Shown here in pieces: positions 1 through 7,938 of a stretch of DNA of 46,413 bases; position 1 is the stretch's first letter, and each line of letters starts with the position of its first letter. This stretch comes from a bacterium (GTDB lineage: Bacteria; Chloroflexota; Dormibacteria; Aeolococcales; Bog-877). Under the pieces are notes generated by a model, which had not been told where the DNA came from, did not search any database, and saw only the letters and a program-made list of their open reading frames with translations. The DNA is taken from contig JAKAXE010000011.1 in assembly GCA_021816695.1 (NCBI GenBank), forward strand, positions 1 through 46,413. Reading direction: 5' to 3'. A program made the position numbers and the translations under genes.

Positions 1-395
1 TTCCGATCTATTCCTCCCCACCCCACGGCCTGCCATCCCCCGATCACGGCTGCGGCTCCCGCCAGACCGCCGACCAAGCCGATGCTGGCGCTGACCGGGA
101 TACCCCGGCGCGTGGCGGCGAGGGTGAACGCGATCGTTGCCAGCCCGCCGGCCAGGTAGGTGAGGGCCACGCGGTCGGCGGGGACATGGACCAGGGTGAC
201 CATGGTCAGCGCCACAGCCTGGCCGGCGAGCAAACCGCCCAGCACGTGGAAGGCGAAAGCGAAGACCATGGCAGCGCGGTAGGAGGTGGCCCGTGCCGCT
301 ATCAAAGAGGCGCTGGCGTTGGGGGCGTCTGAGACGCCGAGCATGAAGGCGAACCCCAGGACCACGATGAGCGCAGCGACCGAGAGCAGGTTCAC
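1..395 (-). CDS. PiT-family inorganic phosphate permease, N-terminal part only
   Basis: Read on the minus strand this is a hydrophobic protein cut off by the window edge after about 128 residues. Residues 20-27 read GVSDAPNA, matching the PiT signature G-x-N-D-x-x-N-A, followed by SLIAARATSYRAAM and several membrane segments. PiT proteins import phosphate (often as metal phosphate) driven by an ion gradient. The start is uncertain: GTG at 395 opens directly into the first membrane helix, while an in-frame GTG at 479 would add a proline-rich leader. The final bases match an Illumina adapter end, so the last codons are probably not genomic. Family call fairly sure; substrate inferred. Confidence 0.7.
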   Translation of the reverse strand, partial: MNLLSVAALIVVLGFAFMLGVSDAPNASASLIAARATSYRAAMVFAFAFHVLGGLLAGQAVALTMVTLVHVPADRVALTYLAGGLATIAFTLAATRRGIPVSASIGLVGGLAGAAAVIGGWQAVGWGGIDR

Positions 396-1155
396 TGCCT
401 TGGCCCACCTCGGGTTCGTAACGCTGCGGAGCGGCCGCCAGTTGGCATGTTCTTGGCCCGTCGGCGGCGGCGGTGCCACCGCCCCATCAGCCCGGCCAAT
501 CCGCCCGGCCGCGGGGCCGGTACCGGCGGGCCACCTCTCGACTCCACGCCCGCCCTCCCGAACAGCAGAAGCGCATCCGGCGAGCCAGCACGCCCGGGTG
601 GCAGCCGCTCCCCGCTCGGTCACTCGGCCGTCCCTCTGGCCCACCCAGCCTATACCGCCCCAGCGAGGAGCGGGTCAGCCGCTGCGCCCAGCCCGTTCTG
701 GGGACGGCCCTGTGCGCCTGCGGGCGGGCCTCCGGAAGGCGCGGCGGGCGAGCTCAGGGCAACTCAACTTCGAGGACGGGTCGCCCACCTCGTCCTCGGC
801 CCTTCCCCCGGACCAGCGACGAGAGCTTAGGAGCTGGCGCCCAGCTCGTCGGGCGGGGCCGCGCCCGGGGACGCTCGACCTCCGGTGGAGCGGACGGCCC
901 GCTCCACGAGCCGGCAGGGCGCCGCTCGGACCGACCGTGGCTGCTCCAGCCAGGGGAGGTGACCGCAGTGGGCCAACACATCTACCTGCGCCCCCTCGAT
1001 CAGGGCGGCACTGGCTAGGCGGTGTGAGGAGGGGATGAGTTTGTCCTGCCCGAGCCGCCGCGCCGAGCTGGCTCGGGGCCAGGTTCAGGGCGATGATTTC
1101 CCACCCGGCCGACGTCTTAGATGGCAGGACGTCACCTCGAGGAGGAGAACCACCC
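396..1155. other. Gene-poor stretch between PiT permease and SRPBCC gene
   Basis: This 760-base stretch has open frames on both strands, but their translations are arginine/proline/glycine-rich and show no recognisable domain, as expected of random frames at this GC level. It should contain the promoters for the leftward PiT gene and the rightward SRPBCC gene. A small frame from 1034 (starting MSLSC) has a nearby GAGGAGGGG but resembles nothing. I see no RNA gene or repeat. Confidence 0.5.
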
Positions 1156-1704
1156 ATGACATCGACTGATCCCGGGCGGCCCGTCATCCTGGGAGTCCTG
1201 ACGCTGGCGGGCGGCAGGGGCATGGTGCGGCTCGAGGAGCGCCTCGCAACCCCGATCCGTGAGGTCTGGTCGGCCATCACCGACCCCAGCCGCCTGGCCG
1301 CGTGGCATGCCCTGGTGGAGGGTGACCTCCGCCTCGGAGGCGAGTTCCGGATCTTCGTCGAGGCGGACGACTGGGAGGGGACCGGCCGGGTGACGGCGTG
1401 CGAGCCGCCGAGGCGCCTTTCGGTGACGTCGAGGGAGTCCGAGGAGTCCTGGAGGGGGGGGCGAGGGGCGGCGCCCTTCGACGAGTCGGTGGAGGTCCGA
1501 CTAGAGCCGGATGGTGACGGGACCGCCATCACGGTCGAGGTGTCGGGTCTGCCGCTGGAGCCACTCGCCGCCTACGGCGCCGGTTGGCAGATCCACCTGG
1601 AGAACCTCGCCAGCCACCTGGCCGGGAGGACTCCCGGGGACACTGAGGCGCGTTGGGGGGCTCTCATCCCGGCCTACGAGGCCCAGGCCGCAAGCCTCAG
1701 GTAG
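1156..1704 (+). CDS. SRPBCC / AHSA1-like START-fold protein
   Basis: A 182-residue protein with the SRPBCC layout: an N-terminal strand followed by a helix motif (TPIREVWSAITDPSRLAAWH, about residues 31-50), a central beta-sheet with GxGRVTACEPPRRLSV, and a C-terminal helix (IHLENLASHLAG). Such proteins bind hydrophobic ligands; many of the AHSA1/polyketide-cyclase-like members have no assigned substrate. ATG at 1156 was chosen because GGAGGAG lies 8-14 bases upstream; an upstream in-frame ATG at 1093 has no ribosome site. It stands alone, convergent with a GNAT gene across a hairpin. Ligand unknown. Confidence 0.75.
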   Translation: MTSTDPGRPVILGVLTLAGGRGMVRLEERLATPIREVWSAITDPSRLAAWHALVEGDLRLGGEFRIFVEADDWEGTGRVTACEPPRRLSVTSRESEESWRGGRGAAPFDESVEVRLEPDGDGTAITVEVSGLPLEPLAAYGAGWQIHLENLASHLAGRTPGDTEARWGALIPAYEAQAASLR

Positions 1705-1706
1705 GC

Positions 1707-1723
1707 GCCCCCTGACCGGGGGC
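1707..1723. terminator. GC-rich hairpin between convergent genes
   Basis: Perfect 6-bp stem GCCCCC/GGGGGC with a 5-base loop TGACC, lying between the convergent SRPBCC and GNAT genes. There is no T-tract on either side, so it is a candidate bidirectional terminator or mRNA 3'-end stabiliser rather than a classical intrinsic terminator. Confidence 0.4.
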
Positions 1724-1743
1724 CCGGGCGGGGCCTGCCTCCA

Positions 1744-2313
1744 TCAGCCGTGCCTCGCCATCCACCGCGCCCTCGAGATCCGGAAGAGCACGTGCGGGCA
1801 CAGGCGGTGGCCCGGCGGCACCAGTGGGTGCTGGAAGTCGTCACGGGGATCATGGGTCATCCCCAGCTTGCGCATCACCGCCAGCGAGCGGGCGTTGTCC
1901 GAGTTCGTGAAGGAGACCACCCCCTCCAGGCCCCCGGGTCCAAACCCGAAGTCGAGCGCCGCCCGGGCTGCCTCGGTGGCCAGGCCCTGGCCCCAGGCGC
2001 TCTTCCGAAGGCGCCAACCGATCTCCACGGCGGGCATGAAATGGGCCGGGAACCGGGGGACCGAGAGCCCGGTGAAGCCAAGGAGCTGGCCCATCTGGGA
2101 GCTGACCAGCGCCCAGAGGCCGAAGCCGTGGGCGGCGAAGCCGGCGTTGATCCGGTCCAGGAACCGGTCGCTCTCGTCACGGCTGAGGGGGGCGAGGAAG
2201 TGCTCCATCACCTCCGGGTCGGCGTTGATGGCGGCGAACGGCTCCCGGTCCCCCTCCTCAAAGGGACGCATCGTCAGTCGCCGCGTGTGCAGGACCGGGA
2301 TGGGGTCCGCCAT
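1744..2313 (-). CDS. GNAT N-acetyltransferase, RimJ/RimL type
   Basis: A 189-residue protein with the RimJ/RimL layout: N-terminal LHTRRLTMRPFEEGD, central EIGWRLRKSAWGQGLATEAA (the acetyl-CoA pyrophosphate loop is the WGQGLATEA part, about residues 107-115) and C-terminal SFTNSDNARSLAVMRKLGM. These enzymes transfer acetyl from acetyl-CoA to an amine on a protein, peptide or small molecule. ATG start at 2313; the divergent sigma-factor gene begins 77 bases away, so both promoters sit in that gap. Substrate cannot be deduced. Confidence 0.85.
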   Translation of the reverse strand: MADPIPVLHTRRLTMRPFEEGDREPFAAINADPEVMEHFLAPLSRDESDRFLDRINAGFAAHGFGLWALVSSQMGQLLGFTGLSVPRFPAHFMPAVEIGWRLRKSAWGQGLATEAARAALDFGFGPGGLEGVVSFTNSDNARSLAVMRKLGMTHDPRDDFQHPLVPPGHRLCPHVLFRISRARWMARHG

Positions 2314-2390
2314 CTTCCCCGGACCCTACCAGCCACCGCGTCTGCGGGATAACTTCCCTGCGACTGGAGCGGACAGGATAGGATCCCTGG

Positions 2391-3368
2391 GTGCAGGTCC
2401 AGATCGCGGAGGGTCCAGTCCTCCTCACGGCGGAGGAGCTGGAAGCCCATCGGCCCGGCCTCACCGCCCTCTGCTACCGGATGCTGGGCTCGGTCTTCGA
2501 CGCCGAGGACGCCGTGCAGGAGACCCTGGCCCGGGCCTGGCGCGCGCGGGCCGGCTTCGAGGGAAGGTCCTCCCTCCGCTCCTGGCTCTACCGGATCGCC
2601 ACCAACATCTGCCTGGACTCCTTGCGGAACCAGCCCCGTCGGGCGCGTCCGGTGGACCTCGGGCCCTCCTCGCCTCCGGAGCTCTCCTACCTCGGCGAGA
2701 TGTTGACCGACTTCCCCTGGGTGCAGCCGGTGCCCGACTCCCTCCTGCTCACCGGCGGCGAGGACCCCGCTGAGATGGTGGTCTACCGGGAGACGATCCG
2801 GCTCGCCTTCATCGCCGCGGTGCAGCAGCTGGTCCCGCTGCAGCGCGCGGTCCTGATCCTCCACGACGTCCTTGGCTGGCGCTCTCGGGAAATCGCCACG
2901 CTGCTGGACTCCTCGGTGCCGGCGGTGAACAGCGCCCTGCAGCGGGCCCGAGCCAAGCTGGCCGCGCAGCCCGCCCTGGAGGGCAAGCCCGTCTCTGAGG
3001 CGGACCGCCAGCTGGCGGAGCGCTACCTGCGTGCCTTCGAGGCCTACGATCTCGACGCCCTGGTCCAGCTCATGCACGACGACGCCATCCAGATGATGCC
3101 GCCCTTCGCCCTCTGGCTCCGCGGCTCCGGGGACATCGCCAGGTGGATGCTGGGCCCACGGGCGGAGTGCCGGGGGTCCCGGATGCTGCCCACCGCTGCC
3201 AACGGCTGCCCCGCCTTCGGCCAGTACCGGATCGACCCCGAGGGGGGCCACCGGCCCTGGGGGCTGCACGTGCTGGAGGTGTCTCAGGGGAAGGTGGCGG
3301 TCCTGCACGTGTTCCTGGGCGAGGCCATCTTCGAAGCCTTTGGCCTACCCGCTCACCTGGACTCCTGA
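2391..3368 (+). CDS. ECF RNA polymerase sigma factor with C-terminal SnoaL-like domain (SigG-type)
   Basis: 325 residues. Region 2 runs over YRMLGSVFDAEDAVQETLAR to SLRSWLYRIATNICLDSLR (about residues 30-80). Region 4 contains LGWRSREIATLLDSS and VPAVNSALQRARAKL (about 165-195). A C-terminal domain (about 205-320) resembles SnoaL/NTF2 folds, including AYDLDALVQLMHDDAIQMMPPF. This is the architecture of SigG-type ECF factors, in which the extra domain is thought to modulate activity in place of a separate anti-sigma. No anti-sigma gene is adjacent, which fits. The start is GTG at 2391, only 77 bases from the divergent GNAT gene. The signal sensed is unknown. Confidence 0.88.
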   Translation: MQVQIAEGPVLLTAEELEAHRPGLTALCYRMLGSVFDAEDAVQETLARAWRARAGFEGRSSLRSWLYRIATNICLDSLRNQPRRARPVDLGPSSPPELSYLGEMLTDFPWVQPVPDSLLLTGGEDPAEMVVYRETIRLAFIAAVQQLVPLQRAVLILHDVLGWRSREIATLLDSSVPAVNSALQRARAKLAAQPALEGKPVSEADRQLAERYLRAFEAYDLDALVQLMHDDAIQMMPPFALWLRGSGDIARWMLGPRAECRGSRMLPTAANGCPAFGQYRIDPEGGHRPWGLHVLEVSQGKVAVLHVFLGEAIFEAFGLPAHLDS

Positions 3369-3510
3369 CCGGGGAGCTGCCATCAGGGCCTAGGGTCGGC
3401 GGAGGCGTCCGCGAACTGCCATCGGCGCGGGCCGCAGCCAGTCCACATTGGGCGCTCCCGCCGTCGATCGTGGGCGGACCCGAGGCGCCGCGGACGGGGG
3501 CCGGGCGGCC

Positions 3511-3786
3511 TCAGCCTCCCGACACCGCCGGGATCACGTAGAGCCGGGCGCCCGCCGCCACCTTGGTGTCCAGCCCCTCCAGGTCCTCAACGTCCGAGCT
3601 CCCCAGATAGAGCCGGATGTGGGGTCGTACCCGCCCCTGCTCGTCGCGCACCCGGCGCTCGAGCAGGGGCATGGTGGCGGCGAGACTGTCCAGAGCCGCA
3701 CGCACCGTGCCCTCGGCGATGTCCAGCTCCGGGGCTCCACCGGCCGCCGGTCGAAGGGCGGCGGGGAGCACCAGGGTGGCGGTCAC
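3511..3786 (-). CDS. MoaD/ThiS-like beta-grasp sulfur carrier
   Basis: A 91-residue beta-grasp protein ending in the diagnostic C-terminal Gly-Gly (AVSGG, then stop). The order of strands and the run LDTKVAAGARLYVIPAVSGG match MoaD/ThiS carriers, whose terminal glycine is adenylated by an E1-like MoeB/ThiF enzyme and then carries thiocarboxylate sulfur. The GTG start at 3786 (VTATLVLP) gives a family-sized protein; the reading frame is open much further upstream only because it runs through the propeller gene. It lies 7 bases downstream of that gene, so the two are probably co-transcribed. No E1, moaE or thiG is nearby, so the pathway served is unknown. Confidence 0.85.
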   Translation of the reverse strand: MTATLVLPAALRPAAGGAPELDIAEGTVRAALDSLAATMPLLERRVRDEQGRVRPHIRLYLGSSDVEDLEGLDTKVAAGARLYVIPAVSGG

Positions 3787-3793
3787 GTACGCC

Positions 3794-4891
3794 TCAGCTG
3801 AGCTGCACGGCGCGCACCGAGAGGACATCCGGGAGGTGCTCTGTGATCTTCTCGAAGTGGTCGCCAGCATCCGGGCTGCCGTACACCTCGCCGGCCCTGG
3901 TGCCGAAGTAGATCCCCGCGGGATCGCCTCCGTCCGTGCACATGGCATCGCGGAGGACCGCCGCCCGGTACTCCCCCTCGGGTAGCCCGCTGCGCAGAGC
4001 GGTCCAGCTCTTCCCCCCGTCCCGGCTGCGATAGACCTCGCACCGGCCGGTGGCCGGGAAGCGGTGCGAGTCCGCCTTGAGCGGGAAGATGTAGATGGTC
4101 TCCGGCTCCTGGGGATGGACCACCATGGGGAAGCCGAAGGTCGAGGGCAGGCCGCTCTCGATCGTCTCCCAGCTGGTTCCGTAGTTGTCCGAGCGGTAGA
4201 CCCCGAAGTGGTTCTGGGCGAAGAGGCGCTCGGGGAAGCTGGGGTGGGAAGCCACCTTGTGGACGCACTGGCCGAACTCCGGGAAGCGCTGGTCCTCCGG
4301 CATCCAATAGGACTGGATCCCCCGGTTGGCCGCCTCCCAGCTGGCGCCCCCGTCTCTCGTCCGGTAGACGCCCCCGGCGGAGAGGGCAACCAGCACCCGG
4401 TCGGGGTCGGTGGGGTGGGGGACCACGGTGTGCAGGCAGGCGCCACCGTTGCCCGGTACCCATTCACCCCGGTGGGGGTGGTTGTACAGCCCCTCCACCA
4501 GGGAGAAGGTGATTCCCCCGTCCTCGGACCGGAAGAGGGCGTGGGGCTCGACCCCGGCGTACACCACACCGGGGGCCGACGCAGGCCCCGCCTGGATCTG
4601 CCAGATGCGCACGAGGGAGGCGCCCGTCTCCTTGGGGAAGGCGACCGGGGCCTCCCCGGGCTCGTTCCAGGTCCGGCCCATGTCGTCCGAATGGAACAGG
4701 GTGGGACCCCAGTGCGGGCTGTCCGCAGCCGCGAAGAGCCGCGGGGTGGCGCCCCTGGCGTCTATCCCGGTCCCGTAGACCTCGGACATGGGCAGCTCCA
4801 GGGGGCCGAGCTCCCACGCCGCCCCGGCGCGCGGACGGCGGGCCACCAGCGCCCCCTTGCGGGTGCCGATCAACAAGGTGGTCTCAGGCAT
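3794..4891 (-). CDS. Asp-box (BNR) repeat beta-propeller protein, sialidase/sortilin-like fold
   Basis: 365 residues with at least six Asp-box turns of the form S-x-D-x-G-x-x-W/F: HSDDMGRTW (67-75), RSEDGGITF (121-129), RTRDGGASW (177-185), RSDNYGTSW (233-241), RSRDGGKSW (near 297) and GSPDAGDHF (near 343). This indicates a six- or seven-bladed propeller. No signal peptide or membrane helix is visible, so it is probably cytoplasmic. Databases often label such proteins exo-alpha-sialidase or glycosyl hydrolase, but I see no sialidase catalytic signature and make no enzymatic claim. The overlap-free 7-base spacing to the MoaD-like gene suggests a functional pair. Confidence 0.8.
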   Translation of the reverse strand: MPETTLLIGTRKGALVARRPRAGAAWELGPLELPMSEVYGTGIDARGATPRLFAAADSPHWGPTLFHSDDMGRTWNEPGEAPVAFPKETGASLVRIWQIQAGPASAPGVVYAGVEPHALFRSEDGGITFSLVEGLYNHPHRGEWVPGNGGACLHTVVPHPTDPDRVLVALSAGGVYRTRDGGASWEAANRGIQSYWMPEDQRFPEFGQCVHKVASHPSFPERLFAQNHFGVYRSDNYGTSWETIESGLPSTFGFPMVVHPQEPETIYIFPLKADSHRFPATGRCEVYRSRDGGKSWTALRSGLPEGEYRAAVLRDAMCTDGGDPAGIYFGTRAGEVYGSPDAGDHFEKITEHLPDVLSVRAVQLS

Positions 4892-5040
4892 GGCACTTCT
4901 CCACGGGCCGGACCGGCCCCAAAACCGAGCTGAGCAAGGCTACATCAAGCCCGGGCATCCGTGCCGCCGGACACCGGGGGCGGATTCAGCCCGAGCGCAA
5001 GACGTCCCACGAACCGTAAGACGGCTGAGGGGCGCTCAAT

Positions 5041-5967
5041 TCATCGGTTCTCCGAAGACGGCCCCTGGGCCGGAGCCGGCCCCACGGCGGGTCGCGTAGC
5101 AACCGGCCCCAGGAGGGCCGCCCGCACCAGCTCGCCGGAGGGATTCACCGCCGCCCCTCGCAGGTCCCGCACGCCGTACGCCGCCCGGAAGAGGCACCGC
5201 ACGAGGCGCGCCAGCCAGCGCGGGTCGCGGGGCAGCCCGTCCCGAGCAAAATTGTGCCTCGGCCCGCCCCCGGAGAAGCCCAGCCGCCGCAGCCGGCGCA
5301 CCTCCCTGACGCCCAGAGGGCGCCAGGGCTCCTCCCACATCCGGGAGCTGACCTCGGCGTACACCGTACCGTCGTGGCACAGCAGCTGGACGTACTGGGC
5401 GGGGTCCTCCCGGGTGCTGAACCCCACAAACGGTCTCCCCGCGGTCTCCAGCAGTAGGCAGCCGAGGATCGAGGTGAGGGCTGGCCGCACCAGCTCCTGC
5501 TCGCCCGGGAGGAGGAGCCGGACCTCCGGCCCCAGATCCGGCCGTCGGGGCACCGGCCAGGAGCTGCCATGGGCCGCCAGGGTGGACTCGATGGCGGCCC
5601 GGACGCCGCCCTCCGCCGTGTGCACCGAAGGCCTCAGGACCGCGAAGGCGTCCGGCTCCACCCGGGCTCCCGGGTCCTTGATCCAGATGCACCAGCCGTC
5701 CGGCGTCGTCCAGTACCCGATCATCGCCAGCTGGTGGTCGACGTGGAGAAATCGGGCCACGATCCGCAGCAGCGGGTATGGCCCCCCGCGGTGGGCCAGG
5801 CTCCAGCGGTAGCGGCCCTTGGTCCGCTCCACGTAGATGTCGCCCGCCCCCTCGAGGGAGGCGATGGCCACGGCCACCGCCACCTCCTCCAGGGGGGAGG
5901 GCTCGAAGACACTCCTGATCAGCCTCCGGCGGCCGGGATCGGCGCGAAACTCGATGGGCTCCGCCAT
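5041..5967 (-). CDS. Uncharacterised two-domain protein resembling TY-Chap/YbjN-like chaperones
   Basis: 308 residues without signal peptide or membrane helix. The N-terminal half (about 25-140) has a strand/helix pattern with ERTKGRYRWSLAHRGGPYPL and MIGYWTTPDGWCIWIKDPG. The second half (about 165-280) has another tryptophan/aromatic-rich region including YVQLLCHDGTVYAEVSSRMW. This resembles the TY-Chap / YbjN-type proteins of actinobacteria and relatives, predicted from sequence to be peptide-binding chaperones, but my recognition is weak. ATG at 5967 is supported by GAGGAGG about 6 bases upstream. It stands alone, divergent from the malic enzyme gene across 236 bases. Function unknown. Confidence 0.6.
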   Translation of the reverse strand: MAEPIEFRADPGRRRLIRSVFEPSPLEEVAVAVAIASLEGAGDIYVERTKGRYRWSLAHRGGPYPLLRIVARFLHVDHQLAMIGYWTTPDGWCIWIKDPGARVEPDAFAVLRPSVHTAEGGVRAAIESTLAAHGSSWPVPRRPDLGPEVRLLLPGEQELVRPALTSILGCLLLETAGRPFVGFSTREDPAQYVQLLCHDGTVYAEVSSRMWEEPWRPLGVREVRRLRRLGFSGGGPRHNFARDGLPRDPRWLARLVRCLFRAAYGVRDLRGAAVNPSGELVRAALLGPVATRPAVGPAPAQGPSSENR

Positions 5968-6203
5968 GCCAGGTCCTCCTCATCGCTCCTGGCATTAGCA
6001 CCGTGCCGGTCGGCCGGTTGCTGCACCTTCGCTGGGCCAGGTCCCTCCGGTGCTCCAAATGAGTCGCCCCAAATCATACCCGGGGGCGGTCAGCTCGGTG
6101 GCCTCCGTTGCCCACTCCTCGTGTCCGCTATAGGCGGAATCCCGCAGGTCGTGGGCTGCCCTCACCGATAACCTCCAGGGTGGTGCTGCAGGGGGGAAGG
6201 GCA

Positions 6204-7889
6204 ATGGCAATAGAGGACCAGGGGGCCGGGGGGAACATCGCCCACACCGGCCGGGATCTGCTGGAAACTCCGGGGCTCAACCGTGATGCCGCCTTCACGG
6301 CGTCCGAGCGGGAGCAGCTGCGCCTCACGGGCCTGCTCCCGTGGCGGGTGGTCCCCATCGAGGAACAGGTGGAGCTGGAACTGGAGCATCTGCGCCGGAA
6401 GGGTGACGACCTGGAGCGCTACATCGGGCTGGCCGCGCTCCAGGAGCGCAACCAGACGCTGTTCTACCGGGTGCTCATCGACCACCTGGAGGAGCTGGCA
6501 CCAATTGTCTATACCCCCACCGTGGGCCAGGCCTGCCGCGAGTTCAGCCACGTGGTGCGCCGCCCCCACGGTCTCTGGGTCACCCCGGACGATATGGGCC
6601 ACATCCCAGAGCTGCTGCGCAACGCCGCCGAGGGCGAGGTGAAGCTGATGGTGGTCACCGACAACGAGCGGATTCTCGGCCTGGGCGACCAGGGCGCGGG
6701 CGGGATGGGGATCCCCGTGGGCAAGCTGGCGCTCTACACCGCCGGGGCGGGGATCCACCCCAGCCACACCCTGCCGGTGTCCCTGGACTGCGGCACGGAC
6801 AACCCGGAGCTCCTCGCCGATTCCCATTACCTCGGCTATCCCCGGCCGCGGCTGCGCGGGCCGGAGTACGAGGCCTTCATCGAGGCCTTCGTGGAGGGCG
6901 TTCTGGAGGTCTTCCCCCGGGCCCTGTTCCAGTGGGAGGACTTCAAGCAGCACAACGCCATCCGCCTCCTGGACCGCTACCGCCGCCGCATCGCCAGCTT
7001 CAACGACGACGTCCAGGGCACCGCGGCCGTGGTCCTCGGCGGGATCCTGGCCGAGCTCCGCCATCGGGGGGAGCGGCTCTCCGACCAGCGCCTGGTCTTC
7101 CTCGGGGCCGGGGCCGCCGGGACCGGGATCGCCCGGATGGCCGAGGAGTTCATGGAGCGGGAGGGGACGGATCCCAGGGAGCTTCGCCGTCGGGTCATGG
7201 TGCTGGACTCCAGGGGGCTGGTGTTCCAGGGGAGAGAGGCGCTCAAGGAGGACACGCTGCCGTTCGCGGTGCCGACCCCACTCCTCGCCGAGCTCAAGAT
7301 GGACTCCGGCCCGCGCCACGATCTGGAGGAGGTGGTGGAGAAGGTGTCTCCCACGATCCTGGTGGGGGTCAGCGGGGTGGCCGGAAGCTTCACCGAGCGG
7401 GCCGTCCGGGCGATGGCCCGGGGCTGCCCCAGCCCGATCGTCATGCCGCTCTCCAACCCCACGCTCAACTCCGAGGCCACCCCCGAGCAGATCATGCTCT
7501 GGACGGACGGCCGGGCCGTGGTGGCGACCGGAAGCCCCTTCCCCCCGGTCCGGGTTGAGGGCCGGGACCGGGTCGTCGGGCAGGCCAACAACGTGTTCGT
7601 GTTCCCGGGGATCGGGCTGGGCGCGATCGTATCCCGGGCGCGCGAGGTCACGGACGGGATGCTGCTGGCGGCGGCGGAGACGCTGTCGCGGCTGGTGAGC
7701 CAGGAGAGGCTCGAGGCGGGAGCGATGTACCCCAACCTCCAGGAGCTCCGTCCTATCTCCCGTGAGATCGCCTTGGCGGTGGCCCGCCAGGCGCGCTCCG
7801 AGGGAGTCGGACAGCTCTGCTCGGACGAGGCGCTGGAGAGCGCCGTGGACCAGGAGATGTGGGAGCCCGAGTACCTGCCCCTGGCGTGA
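6204..7889 (+). CDS. maeA: NAD-dependent malic enzyme (oxaloacetate-decarboxylating)
   Basis: 561 residues, the size of the long SfcA/MaeA class. Oxidatively decarboxylates malate to pyruvate with NAD (possibly NADP). Visible motifs: YTPTVGQAC (103-111) of the malate site, LGLGDQGAGGMGIPVGKLA (about 167-185), FNDDVQGTAAV (near 268) with metal-binding acidic residues, the dinucleotide fold FLGAGAAGTGIA (near 300) and MPLSNPT (near 415). ATG at 6204 follows GGGGGGAAGG by a few bases; an upstream in-frame start at 6108 would add residues unlike the family. Monocistronic. It could supply reduced nucleotide alongside the neighbouring NAD(P)-linked hydrogenase, but that link is inference. Confidence 0.93.
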   Translation: MAIEDQGAGGNIAHTGRDLLETPGLNRDAAFTASEREQLRLTGLLPWRVVPIEEQVELELEHLRRKGDDLERYIGLAALQERNQTLFYRVLIDHLEELAPIVYTPTVGQACREFSHVVRRPHGLWVTPDDMGHIPELLRNAAEGEVKLMVVTDNERILGLGDQGAGGMGIPVGKLALYTAGAGIHPSHTLPVSLDCGTDNPELLADSHYLGYPRPRLRGPEYEAFIEAFVEGVLEVFPRALFQWEDFKQHNAIRLLDRYRRRIASFNDDVQGTAAVVLGGILAELRHRGERLSDQRLVFLGAGAAGTGIARMAEEFMEREGTDPRELRRRVMVLDSRGLVFQGREALKEDTLPFAVPTPLLAELKMDSGPRHDLEEVVEKVSPTILVGVSGVAGSFTERAVRAMARGCPSPIVMPLSNPTLNSEATPEQIMLWTDGRAVVATGSPFPPVRVEGRDRVVGQANNVFVFPGIGLGAIVSRAREVTDGMLLAAAETLSRLVSQERLEAGAMYPNLQELRPISREIALAVARQARSEGVGQLCSDEALESAVDQEMWEPEYLPLA

Positions 7890-7913
7890 TCGCCGGTATC
7901 CGCAGGCTCGCCC

Positions 7914-7938
7914 GCGGGGCCCGAGCCTCAGGCCCCGC
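7914..7938. terminator. Perfect GC hairpin between convergent maeA and hydrogenase operon
   Basis: Eight-base perfect stem GCGGGGCC/GGCCCCGC with a 9-base loop that contains the stop codon of the leftward gene. It lies between two convergent transcription units and probably ends or stabilises both transcripts. No T-tract follows on either strand. Confidence 0.42.

Noticed and set aside
473-1018. Open frames of 180-250 codons left of the SRPBCC gene
   Set aside because: Composition is arginine/proline/glycine-rich with no domain; such frames are common by chance at this GC.
1034-1165. Small frame beginning MSLSC upstream of the SRPBCC gene
   Set aside because: Though preceded by GAGGAGGGG, spacing is too short, it resembles nothing and it runs through the ribosome site of the next gene.
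2274-3308. 344-codon minus-strand frame opposite the sigma factor
   Set aside because: It is antisense to a clear sigma-factor gene and has histidine/glycine-rich nonsense composition.
3794-4891. Annotation as an active sialidase
   Set aside because: Only Asp-box structural repeats are visible; the arginine triad and FRIP motif of sialidases are not identified.
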